From: Lachnospiraceae bacterium UBA3641
GTDB lineage: Bacteria; Bacillota; Clostridia; Lachnospirales; Lachnospiraceae
Direction of reading: 5' to 3'
Assembly: GCA_002373875.1 (NCBI GenBank)
Contig: DFKQ01000073.1
Location: forward strand, 1 to 37,778
Length of the DNA: 37,778 nt
Shown here piece after piece: positions 25,441-33,400 of this stretch. Each line of letters starts with the position of its first letter. Within the stretch, counting starts at the first letter, position 1. The notes beneath the pieces are model-generated. The model searched no databases and had not been told where the DNA came from. It was given only the letters and a program-made list of their open reading frames with translations. The position numbers were made by a program, and so were the translations under genes.

Positions 25441-25734
25441 TCAACTCCCTTCATCATATATATTGCTATTCTGTAAGAATGTTTTTTTGATGTATTCAAC
25501 AGTCATGTCCGTAAACAGATAATCCAACAGTACATCGATAGGACATTCATATCTGTCGGCAAGATCTTTTAGAATTGCTGTTTCATCGGATGTTTTTTCA
25601 TGCCAACGGGCCAATAATTCATCTTTTCTAAGATCTACTTCCTCTAAAAAAGCTGTTTCTTCTCTCCTTAACTGTTTGGCACGCCGCTCCAGTTCAGCAG
25701 CTTCTGTAGTTCTGTTTGTATATTTTTCATTCAT
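25441..25734 (-). CDS. Small coiled-coil protein upstream of the relaxase
   Basis: 97 aa, start 25734 with AAGGAGG. Residues 8-50 are a charged coiled coil (ELERRAKQLRREETAFLEEV), followed by a helical segment that may be a helix-turn-helix (LKDLADRYECPIDVLLDYLF). It sits between the palindromic candidate oriT and the relaxase gene, the typical place for a relaxosome accessory protein of the MobC type. That role is inferred from position only. Confidence 0.65.
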   Translation of the reverse strand: MNEKYTNRTTEAAELERRAKQLRREETAFLEEVDLRKDELLARWHEKTSDETAILKDLADRYECPIDVLLDYLFTDMTVEYIKKTFLQNSNIYDEGS

Positions 25735-25764
25735 TTTTTTAATTCCTCCTTATTTGTTTTCATC

Positions 25765-25820
25765 ATTACCGCTAGCGGTAATAACTCTGTATTGCTTTGT
25801 GCATGACACAAAGCACAGAG
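25765..25820. other. oriT: Candidate oriT: 18-bp palindrome plus long hairpin
   Basis: ATTACCGCTAGCGGTAAT (25765-25782) is a perfect palindrome. Next to it, CTCTGT (25785-25790) and TGCTTTGTG (25793-25801) pair with CACAAAGCA (25807-25815) and ACAGAG (25815-25820) around the loop CATGA. The 149-base gap 25735-25883 has no other gene. Palindromes directly upstream of a MOBV relaxase operon are where oriT is expected. The nick site cannot be named from sequence alone. Confidence 0.55.
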
Positions 25821-25883
25821 CTCTCCGAGGGTTTCCAATGCTATGAAGCATTTTTGAAAAAATTTTTTCTGCTATGAATGAAT

Positions 25884-26054
25884 TCAATTAATTTTGTTAA
25901 GCGGAGGGGCATCATTGGTCGGGTTAGCCCCCTTTTTTATTTTTTCCCGGCGCGATGGATTTCCTTTCCGTATATTATTGACCCTCAGATATTTGTGGTC
26001 CGGTCTTGTTCTTAGTTTCAGGTAGATTGCACAAATAGTCTTGATTTTATCCAT
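25884..26054 (-). CDS. 56-aa basic protein
   Basis: Start ATG at 26054 with AAAGGAGG seven bases upstream, 13 bases after the DUF5688-like gene; stop TGA at 25884-25886. The product starts MDKIKTICAIYLKLRTRPDH and is Lys/Arg-rich (RREKIKKGANPTNDAPPLN near the end), without membrane span. The ribosome site and operon position are the main evidence that it is translated. Not recognised; its basic nature next to the candidate oriT would fit nucleic-acid binding. Confidence 0.55.
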   Translation of the reverse strand: MDKIKTICAIYLKLRTRPDHKYLRVNNIRKGNPSRREKIKKGANPTNDAPPLNKIN

Positions 26055-26067
26055 AAATATGCCTCCT

Positions 26068-27069
26068 TTACATTACCAGGGCTGCTTTCGCTTCCTGTGT
26101 CTGATACAGTGTTTGTGTATCTGCAAAAGTTGCTTCGTTGATAGTTGTGATCCTTAGAGTTGCTTTATCAACATAGTAAATACTGTCCGACAACTTATCT
26201 TGCGGATCCAATACCGATGCGTTAATATCAGTTACTATATGAAGTAGATCCTTACTGTCTGTCGTATCATCTGCCGGAACGGCAATCATCTCAAATTTGG
26301 ATGATGGCAGTAATATGTATCCGTCACCCGGCATGTACTTTGATAACTGTGCTCTTATCTCCTGATCGATGAATACGCTTGCTGCACCTGTGATCTCATC
26401 CTTACTCTTTATTACATACATATACTGAGGAGTATTATGTATTGTTTCATCTATGATATCCTGGTCAAATTCAAGATCCGGTTTCAGACTTTTAAGCATA
26501 TTCTGCATAGGAATTATGTCATATCCGTAAGCAAGGGAGTTACTTATACCGATATCCATTGCCTCCGATTGCGTTAATTTTTTATCGGATAATTCGGAAA
26601 GAGAAGAAACAGGCACTGCGAATGATGCATTTTCCCCAACGCGGCAGCGCAAGACCAGCGACAGATCATTTATTCTTGTATGGATTATGTTTTCGAGGCG
26701 TTCTTTATTGAGATCACTGTTTACTACCGTAACAAAAAAATTTTCTGGTCTAAAAAAGTCACTGATGGAATTATATCTCGGTATAGCTTCTATATTGTCA
26801 TTGTATATTGCAACAATTTTCGATGCTTCTGTTTTCGGATCCGAGATGCCGTTTTTAATCCGATCCAGTGCCCCATCGATATATATCGTCGGTGACAGGA
26901 ACGATTTATCTTTGTCAGTGACAGTGAAAGCATTCAATTTTATATCATTATCTTTGGTTACGCATCGATAGGTAAGGTAGATGCCGTCATATATCAACCT
27001 CAACATGCTTTCTGTAATTTTCATCAGGTTCATCATCTCTTCAAATTCATCATTACTTTGCTTTCCCAT
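26068..27069 (-). CDS. DUF5688-like protein
   Basis: 333 aa, start 27069 with GAGGAGG upstream; overlaps the end of the coupling-protein gene by 17 bases. The segments LSPTIYIDGALDRIKNGISD and, later, SKDEITGAASVFIDQEIRAQ and GDGYILLPSSKFEMIAVPAD match the pattern of DUF5688 proteins, which are frequent in Lachnospiraceae mobile DNA. No membrane span or catalytic motif. Function unknown; co-transcription with the coupling protein suggests a part in transfer or its control. Confidence 0.65.
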   Translation of the reverse strand: MGKQSNDEFEEMMNLMKITESMLRLIYDGIYLTYRCVTKDNDIKLNAFTVTDKDKSFLSPTIYIDGALDRIKNGISDPKTEASKIVAIYNDNIEAIPRYNSISDFFRPENFFVTVVNSDLNKERLENIIHTRINDLSLVLRCRVGENASFAVPVSSLSELSDKKLTQSEAMDIGISNSLAYGYDIIPMQNMLKSLKPDLEFDQDIIDETIHNTPQYMYVIKSKDEITGAASVFIDQEIRAQLSKYMPGDGYILLPSSKFEMIAVPADDTTDSKDLLHIVTDINASVLDPQDKLSDSIYYVDKATLRITTINEATFADTQTLYQTQEAKAALVM

Positions 27070-28309
27070 TGTTATTCATCCTCCTCTGTTTTAATATTTT
27101 TTTGTTGTGATTTTTTATTTTTTTAAGCTGATACATGTAATACTTATCCTTAAAAGAAAACACCTTTATGAAGCGGTTGTAGCCGTTCTTGGATGATATA
27201 AGTATAGACTCACCGGATCCGCCAAGGGTCATCAGCTGCGAGGGAGTGATAAGTAAATCATCATCGTAGTGCGTACTTTCTGAGTTATTGTTACCGTTAT
27301 TCGTATAAGATGTTTTCTTTCTATGATATTTACCTCCCCAATCGCAGATCATCTTCTGATCTTCAGGTGTTGTACAATCAAGGAAAACCTTCCAGGGCAT
27401 GTTGGATAACTGATCATTAACAGTTGGATTATCCATTATGGTCTTAAGCCCGGAAATAGACTGAACACATACCATCATCATTACCCCCTTGGATCTTTGT
27501 AACCTCAACGCCTGTCCAAGGGCGGCCATCTCGCCGCCAACCGCATTAAGCAAGGCGACTGTCTCATCAAGTATAAGGCCGATGTAAGCACGATCAGGTT
27601 CATTTTTCTTCTCCGGAAGACCCAGGATCCACCGTATCGTCTGATTGTATATAAGTACGATCAGCGGAGCATATGACTCCAAATAATCGGTAGGTATGTT
27701 AAGCAAGATCGAATGATCAAGCAGGGTGGAAGGATTAACTTTCCTCGGATTATTATCAAGGCAGTAGACAAGATCTTCATCGGCACAGAAGTCAAGTATC
27801 ACATCATGAACATTGGCGTATACACTGTAGAGTGTTTCGGGCGCCATACCGGAAAAGACGCTAAGAGTTGCACATATAGATGAAGATACCGGTACTTCAC
27901 TGAGTATGTTTTTGATCTGCTCTTCAATTGAAACTGATAGTATGCATTGGCATATTGCAGGAAGATATTTTTGATGTTTATAAATGTAGTAATAAGAGAT
28001 CAAGCCATGTAGCATGGCGCGGGCCATTCGTTTCCAAAACTTGTCGGACGCGTCTCTGCTCTTTATAACGATAATAGACTCAACTATCGTTTTTATATGC
28101 CTAAAAATCTTCCTTCGTGAAGAATTCTCATTTATGCACCAAAATGGATCATATCCGATGGTATAACGGTCTAAAGGATTAATCACATAAGTTCCGTCCA
28201 AAGTAACTCCGGGATCGTCGCTTAACATAAAACATGTTTCGAGCAATTCGCCCTTGGGGTCCAGAATAATGTTATTAACTTGCGTGAAATCTTCTTTTTT
28301 TGTGTCCAT
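27053..28309 (-). CDS. TraG/VirD4-type coupling protein, C-terminal part
   Basis: 418 aa from ATG 28309, with GAGGT six bases upstream. It begins just before the conserved NNIILDPKGELLET and contains Walker B at 245-249 (IGLILDE) with the sensor-like MMMVCVQSISGLKTIMDN that typifies type IV coupling ATPases. It lacks Walker A and the membrane anchor, which lie in the overlapping frame at 28275-28643. The two frames overlap by 35 bases at an A7 tract; dropping one A would join them as a single normal-length VirD4-like protein. The function is to bring relaxase-bound DNA to a helper secretion channel. It could be a frameshift mutant, a slippage product or truly two polypeptides. Confidence 0.85.
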   Translation of the reverse strand: MDTKKEDFTQVNNIILDPKGELLETCFMLSDDPGVTLDGTYVINPLDRYTIGYDPFWCINENSSRRKIFRHIKTIVESIIVIKSRDASDKFWKRMARAMLHGLISYYYIYKHQKYLPAICQCILSVSIEEQIKNILSEVPVSSSICATLSVFSGMAPETLYSVYANVHDVILDFCADEDLVYCLDNNPRKVNPSTLLDHSILLNIPTDYLESYAPLIVLIYNQTIRWILGLPEKKNEPDRAYIGLILDETVALLNAVGGEMAALGQALRLQRSKGVMMMVCVQSISGLKTIMDNPTVNDQLSNMPWKVFLDCTTPEDQKMICDWGGKYHRKKTSYTNNGNNNSESTHYDDDLLITPSQLMTLGGSGESILISSKNGYNRFIKVFSFKDKYYMYQLKKIKNHNKKILKQRRMNNNGKAK

Positions 28310-28643
28310 ACTTATACCTCATAAATTTATTACAGTTAAGCAGATAGGGCTCGACTATGGTAGTCGATTTCCCGCATCCCGAACCGCCGGATACGAGAAT
28401 TGCACCTTCAAATTGTACAGGCTTGCAAATATAATATGTCTTAAAACCTGTCTTATGGGATCCGAATACGACCGAACCATACGGCGGGATATCAAACAGC
28501 ATATCTTTGGGCGGATCCGGATGGAGATATTTTTTCCGGCCTCCATCGTCAGGTTTTAATGACTTATGCGATAGAAACTGCATCCATATAAACAGGGTTA
28601 TCATTCCGCCGAGGAGCATCGGCGTCACCAAGTCGTTGAACAT
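28275..28643 (-). CDS. TraG/VirD4-type coupling protein, N-terminal part
   Basis: 122 aa, start 28643 with GAGGAGGT. One membrane span (about 9-24), then a short linker and Walker A at 86-93 (GGSGCGKS). The frame leaves the conserved sequence right after NCNKFMRYKYGHKK, at the run of seven A (28295-28301 on the plus strand), and stops nine codons after this. VirD4 proteins normally have two N-terminal spans; only one is seen here. First gene of the minus-strand transfer operon, followed by its own C-terminal half. Confidence 0.82.
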   Translation of the reverse strand: MFNDLVTPMLLGGMITLFIWMQFLSHKSLKPDDGGRKKYLHPDPPKDMLFDIPPYGSVVFGSHKTGFKTYYICKPVQFEGAILVSGGSGCGKSTTIVEPYLLNCNKFMRYKYGHKKRRFHAS

Positions 28644-28887
28644 AAGTATTTACCTCCTCAATTGTAATAATTTTATATAATAAATATGACAGAGTGATTT
28701 TTGTTCTTGAAATATACATGAAATGAGCTATAAATTTAGTAATACATTGGAATAAGATTTAAATAATGGGCGGATATGATAGGAACATGCTTTATTATAG
28801 GGGTATTAAGGGATGTGAGCGTAATGACTGTATGTTGTGTGGGATCAGTGATTTCAAATTACGGATTGTTCATAGAAAAATAAAACA

Positions 28888-28916
28888 TTGTATTTGTTTT
28901 GGCATTCGGTTATAAT
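28888..28916 (+). promoter_or_regulatory. Promoter of the antisense RNA
   Basis: TTGTAT (28888-28893), 17-base spacer, perfect TATAAT (28911-28916). It reads into a short interval that ends in a terminator at 29019 and holds no open frame with a ribosome site. Confidence 0.6.
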
Positions 28917-28921
28917 CAGAT

Positions 28922-29019
28922 TAACAAGAGAGCCGAACGCGAGCTGCATCTCGCCGCCGGCAAAATGTTTACTACTAAGAGTAGCACCTTAGATTACCAG
29001 TCGGAGGGTGCTACTTTTT
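28922..29019 (+). ncRNA. Putative antisense antitoxin RNA (about 98 nt)
   Basis: Defined by the promoter at 28888-28916 and the terminator at 28981-29019. The RNA would fold a 5' hairpin (GCGAG 28939-28943 with CTCGC 28950-28954). Its 3' part is complementary to the last codons and 3' untranslated part of the minus-strand toxin mRNA, the layout of TxpA/RatA and BsrG/SR4 type I systems. Its 5' block AGCCGAA ... GCCGCCGG also occurs in the toxin mRNA leader. Expression is not shown by sequence. Confidence 0.55.
28981..29019 (+). terminator. Terminator of the antisense RNA
   Basis: GTAGCACC (28981-28988) pairs with GGTGCTAC (29007-29014), followed by TTTTT. The right arm overlaps the toxin stop codon. 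On the minus strand the same hairpin lacks a T-run, so the toxin transcript likely reads through and overlaps the antisense RNA. Confidence 0.75.
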
Positions 29020-29097
29020 GTGTCTAAGTAATACAACAAGAGTTGAAACAGCACAAAGCATAATTACAAATTGGAATAAATCCGCATATGTAACCAT
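29011..29097 (-). CDS. Holin-like type I toxin (28 aa)
   Basis: Start ATG 29097 with AAGGAGG nine bases upstream, stop TAG 29011-29013. The 28-aa product begins MVTYADLFQF and ends VVLLRHKK: a short polar N-terminus, one hydrophobic helix and a basic tail, matching the small putative holin-like toxin family (Hol_Tox) of Firmicutes. Such peptides insert in the cytoplasmic membrane and are held silent by an antisense RNA, here the convergent RNA at 28922-29019. In a mobile element it would act as a stabilisation (addiction) module. It is too short for standard gene calling. Confidence 0.75.
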   Translation of the reverse strand: MVTYADLFQFVIMLCAVSTLVVLLRHKK

Positions 29098-29188
29098 TGG
29101 CACCAGCCTCCTTCCATCAAAATGTCCGGCGGCTGATGTAACATCCTTTCGGCTCCCTTATTAAGTTGACTATAATGGTATAAACGAA

Positions 29189-29443
29189 TTATGGTTCAGC
29201 GTCTGGATTTATAAGATATTCAATGGAGACTCCAAATACTTCTGAAAAGCAGTGTAGCTCATAGTCCGGAACAACACGCTCTCCTGTTTCGATCCTGCTG
29301 ATAGCCTTTTGGTTTAGATTTAGGCCTTTTAATTGCATGCCGGCAGCGAGCTGCTCCTGTGATAAACCTGCTTTTTCGCGCAGGATCCTTATTGTTTCGC
29401 CCGATATGTTGCATTTGTTGTTTTTGTATTTATAGATTTTCAT
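29189..29443 (-). CDS. XRE-family helix-turn-helix regulator
   Basis: 84 aa from ATG 29443, with no strong ribosome site. A Cro/C1 HTH covers about residues 14-78: IRILREKAGLSQEQLAAGMQ, then NQKAISRIETGERVVPDYEL, and ends SIEYLINPD. Divergent from the resolvase gene, with repeated AAAGATGACT sites in the shared interval, so probably an autoregulatory repressor of that promoter and perhaps of element functions. Confidence 0.85.
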   Translation of the reverse strand: MKIYKYKNNKCNISGETIRILREKAGLSQEQLAAGMQLKGLNLNQKAISRIETGERVVPDYELHCFSEVFGVSIEYLINPDAEP

Positions 29444-29458
29444 GGCATATGATAGTTT

Positions 29459-29521
29459 AAAGATGACTTATATGATTGACATTACCATGATAAAACACAT
29501 ATAATTATCCCAAAGATGACT
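29459..29521 (+). promoter_or_regulatory. Resolvase promoter flanked by repeated operator-like sites
   Basis: Consensus TTGACA (29476-29481), 18-base spacer, TATAAT (29500-29505). Identical AAAGATGACT direct repeats lie at 29459-29468 and 29512-29521, 53 bp apart (about five helical turns), one upstream of -35 and one at the start of the transcript. A repressor, most simply the adjacent XRE protein, could bind both and loop out the promoter. Confidence 0.65.
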
Positions 29522-29580
29522 AAATATCAATGTACCGTTTTGTCTACTGTTTGTTAAATAATGAACAGGAGGACAAAGCT

Positions 29581-30249
29581 ATGGAGAAATATGCTTACTT
29601 AAGAGTTTCTACAAGAGAACAGAATATCGACAGACAGTTGATAGCTATGGCGGACTATGATATCCCAAAGAAGAACATTTATTGCGACTATCAATCCGGA
29701 AAAGATTTTGAAAGGCCCCAATATAAGAAGCTGGTAAAAAAACTTAGCACCGGAGATCTTCTTATTATAAAGAGCATAGACCGCCTGGGCAGAAATTATG
29801 AAGAAATACTTCTGCAGTGGCAGCATATTACGAAGAATATCGGAGCTGATATAGTTGTCTTGGATATGGATATGCTTGACACTCGAAAGAAGGATGGAAA
29901 TCTGACAGGAATGTTGCTTTCGGATTTAGTACTTCAGATATTTGCTTATGTAGCACAGATTGAAAGAGAATTCATTCATCAGAGGCAAGCTGAAGGCATA
30001 GCCGCAGCCAAAGCCAAGGGAAAGGTTTTTGGTCGTAGACCTATCCCTTTGCCGAACAATATCGGAGATATATGTTCGGCATGTGCCGCCGGACAGCTTA
30101 CTACAAGACAAGCGGCCGCACAACTTGGATTAAGTCATACAACCTTCTGTCGCAGGTATAAGGAATGGAAAGACAAAAATACAATTATTTATGAGAAAGT
30201 GACGGATAAAATTCAAGTTTCAAATAGTAGACATTATGGTACATCATAA
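29581..30249 (+). CDS. Serine recombinase (resolvase/invertase family)
   Basis: 222 aa from ATG 29581, after AGGAGG; the upstream in-frame start at 29530 lacks one. The catalytic domain (1-135) has the nucleophile Ser10 (YLRVSTREQN), Arg8 and the IDRLGRNYEE motif near 85-95. The long E helix (VAQIEREFIHQRQAEGI) leads to a C-terminal HTH (about 165-205; LTTRQAAAQLGLSHTTFCRR). It is of the Hin/Tn3-resolvase size class. In an IME with its own tyrosine integrase, its likely use is resolving dimers or inverting a segment; no crossover sites were identified. Confidence 0.9.
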   Translation: MEKYAYLRVSTREQNIDRQLIAMADYDIPKKNIYCDYQSGKDFERPQYKKLVKKLSTGDLLIIKSIDRLGRNYEEILLQWQHITKNIGADIVVLDMDMLDTRKKDGNLTGMLLSDLVLQIFAYVAQIEREFIHQRQAEGIAAAKAKGKVFGRRPIPLPNNIGDICSACAAGQLTTRQAAAQLGLSHTTFCRRYKEWKDKNTIIYEKVTDKIQVSNSRHYGTS

Positions 30250-30295
30250 AACACGGTGAAATGCATCGATATTTGTTGCAAAATCCGTGTTTTTT
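30248..30295 (+). terminator. Terminator after the resolvase gene
   Basis: AAAACACGG (30248-30256) pairs with CCGTGTTTT (30285-30293), followed by more T. The arms are separated by 28 bases, so the loop is large but the T-run is good. Confidence 0.6.
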
Positions 30296-30325
30296 GTTGC
30301 TTTTACACGCCAAATTCATTTTATC

Positions 30326-30343
30326 ACATTTGGCCCCAAATGT
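30326..30343. promoter_or_regulatory. 18-bp palindrome upstream of the surface-protein gene
   Basis: ACATTTGG and CCAAATGT separated by CC form a perfect inverted repeat. About 20 bases later come three TAAATAGCA/GATAAATG-type direct repeats (30362-30390). Likely operator sites for the 1348-aa protein gene; no promoter hexamers are assigned. Confidence 0.4.
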
Positions 30344-30425
30344 CTGATATGTGACACAACCATAAATAGCACGTAAATAGCAGATAAATGTCATTTTTCT
30401 ACGATTAGCTTAGTGGGAGGCAGAT

Positions 30426-33400
30426 ATGAAAAATAGGATGTTTTCAATAAGAATGAAAAAAATCACATCTATAATAACGACAATCTTGTTAACAGCAAGT
30501 CTTATTACCCCTGTTTTTGCAGAGGAGCTTTTGCCGGCTGTTTTGGAAGACACCATAACAGCAGAGGATATCGTTTCATCCGAGATTCCGGCAGATGAAG
30601 ACGGTATTGAGATCACTGCAGACGCTGATGTTAAGGTGGATGATACGCTTACCGTGAACACAGATGACATATCCGCGCCCGAAAAGGCAGAGGGTTCTTC
30701 AGTCATGGACGGATTTGAAGGATTTTATACAGAGGAAATGGCCGAAGAAGCCAGGCGTATATTATCCATAGATCCCGGCGTTATCTGTGGTCCGAATAAC
30801 GCAGATACCTCAAAAAAGACAAGAAATGACTCTGTAAACAATATAATGGATGATGAGGATGCCATTGGCATCACACCCGACGGCATATCTCAGACACAAA
30901 ATGCATGCACTTGGCCCGAAGAACAACTAAATCTTGAAGAACGAAATTTTGTAAGAGGAAGAGTAAAGGCTATAGTTGCAAACCTCATTACTGACGACAT
31001 GTCTGATATAGAAAAATATTGGACGTTAGCAAATTGGGAAACCCACAGCATCACATATAAATATGTTGGACAGAAAGCATATGATCATGACACATCACAC
31101 GGTTCATATTGTGCATTAAGGTATGGATATGCGGTATGTCAGGGATATGGTCTGCTTTATTCCCATCTTTGCCATGAAGCAGGGCTTCCTTGCGATGAGG
31201 TTTTATTGGACAGAAATGGTGCCAACCATCTTATAAACGTTTTACCGAACATCAATGGTCATGCTTATTATGTAGATGTCACCAACAACATGTTCTTATT
31301 CTCTGATGACACTGCCTTTGGCTTCGATCATTCATACAGGGATGTTAAGTCACTTGATGCTCCTCGTACAATCGACTGTGACAGCAATGCATTTGTAACA
31401 GCATCATCGTCACTTTACGCAGCACCATACACAACAATCCCGATATCAAGTACCAAGTACACAACATATGATCAGTTTTATCATTACTTCATAGCACGCG
31501 ACAGACAATATTCGGCAGCCCTTTCGGAAAGCTATGTTGAAAAAGGCAGTGGTGTTTCAGAAACGCATTATGCAGACTATGCAAGTTATGCATTACAGAA
31601 TTCTGATAACACAGGGGATTGGAGATATGATGACTTTTCGATAGCACCTAAAAACACAAAGGCATACGAAGAAGAAATAAATGCCAGTGAAACAATCCCG
31701 ACAATAAATGTTAAAAATCTTACTGTTTCCGGTCTTAAAAATGCCTATTATTATGACGGCTTTGATGTTAAAGGACAGTATCTTGCAGCATTAAAAGAAG
31801 ACATTGTTTTAACATATAATGGAAGAACACTTGTATATGGTGAAGATTATTGGTTAGACAATGTATCCTTAGACACTCATACCGGAATGGTTCAAGTGTC
31901 AGGTTGGGGAGATTATTATGACTTTAACAGGATTACTTTTAATATAAATCCCAACACAGAGTCACCAAATCCGGGAAGAACAGAGATAACGGTAAATGTA
32001 GAAGTTAATGTAGGTGATATTTACAATCTTACTGAAGAAATCGGGAAAAATGATTTCATAAGTTTAACAGAATCCGACATGTCCGTAGCTACGGTTGCAA
32101 AATACGGCAATGGTCCTTCAAAATACATAGGTGTTAAGGGCGAAAAAAAAGGTTCAGCAACAGCCACATTAGAGACATCCGGAATCACCTATCATCTAAA
32201 CATTACTGTTGTAGAACCCGAACCGGAGCCTGCACCCGAAAAACCTCAGGTTTCTAAAAATATAACAGTTTTCATAGGCGAAACTTACAATTTAAGCGCA
32301 GAGATAAATACTTATGAATTTGTAAGCGAAACCGTAGAGAAACAAAGTGTTGCAATAATAGGCAAATACGGAAGTGGTTCATCAAAATATATAGGTATTT
32401 TTGGTTCAAGTTACGGAGTTACATCGGGTACTCTTGAAACAGCAGATACTATATACAATCTGTCCATAACCGTAAAACAAAAAACAGCAATACCGATAAG
32501 TGTAGAAGTAGCTGTAGGAAGTATCTATAATTTAAGCGAAGTAACAAACAGTTATGATTATAGCGACTGTGTTATATTGGATCCCGATGTAGCAACAATT
32601 GAAAAATGCAACGGAACTTATGCACAGTACCTTGGAGTCAAAGGTCTTAAGGTTGGTACAACTAAGGCTTCCATGATAGCAAATGGCGTATATGAAATAA
32701 CGATCACCGTCAAAGCCGCATCATCTTCATCACCAGCCCCTGCTCCGAACCCCGACCCTGCACCTAACCCTAGTCCTGCTCCCGGCCCTAGCCCGAGTCC
32801 TAGTCCGAGTCCTAGCCCTGCACCAAGCCCTGGTCCGAGTCCTTCACCGGAACCGAGCAAGACCCAGGTAAATGTTAATGCAGAAGTTAACATAGGTACG
32901 GTTTATAATTTAAGTGCAGATATCGGAGTATATGACTTTGAGAATTATTCGGTAGCCGATACAAGCATTGCAAAGATTGATAAGTACAACAATATCGGCA
33001 CACAGTATATAGGTATCCAGGGAATAAAGGTAGGAAATACAACAGCAACAGTTGAAACCACAGATGCTATATACAACATCAACATCACCACAAAGAATTC
33101 CGTAACCAGCACCTTGGATGTAACTGTTGAAGAAAATCAATGGATCAATGTGGAAGATGTTATCACAGCATCAAATAATTACGGTATCACCATTGCCAAT
33201 AATGATGTTGTGGAGATCGGATCAGCAAAGTTTGAAAACAACAAATACAAACTCCCGATAAAAGGTGTAAAGACAGGTAAAACATCTGTACTGGTAACGG
33301 TTGATAATTCAACGATCAAAATAAATGTAAATGTAATACCTGCCACAAAACATTCGGACACTGATCCTGCAGAAAAGCCTAAGTCAGAAAACGATTTATT

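Noticed and set aside
25915..25950. Terminator-like hairpin (GGGGC ... GCCCC then T-runs) on the plus strand
   Set aside because: No plus-strand transcript is expected there and the DNA codes for the 56-aa protein on the minus strand; kept only as a remark.
28275..28309. Programmed -1 ribosomal frameshift at A AAA AAG
   Set aside because: The downstream frame is +1 relative to the upstream one, so a -1 shift would enter the wrong frame; polymerase slippage, mutation or a separate start remain.
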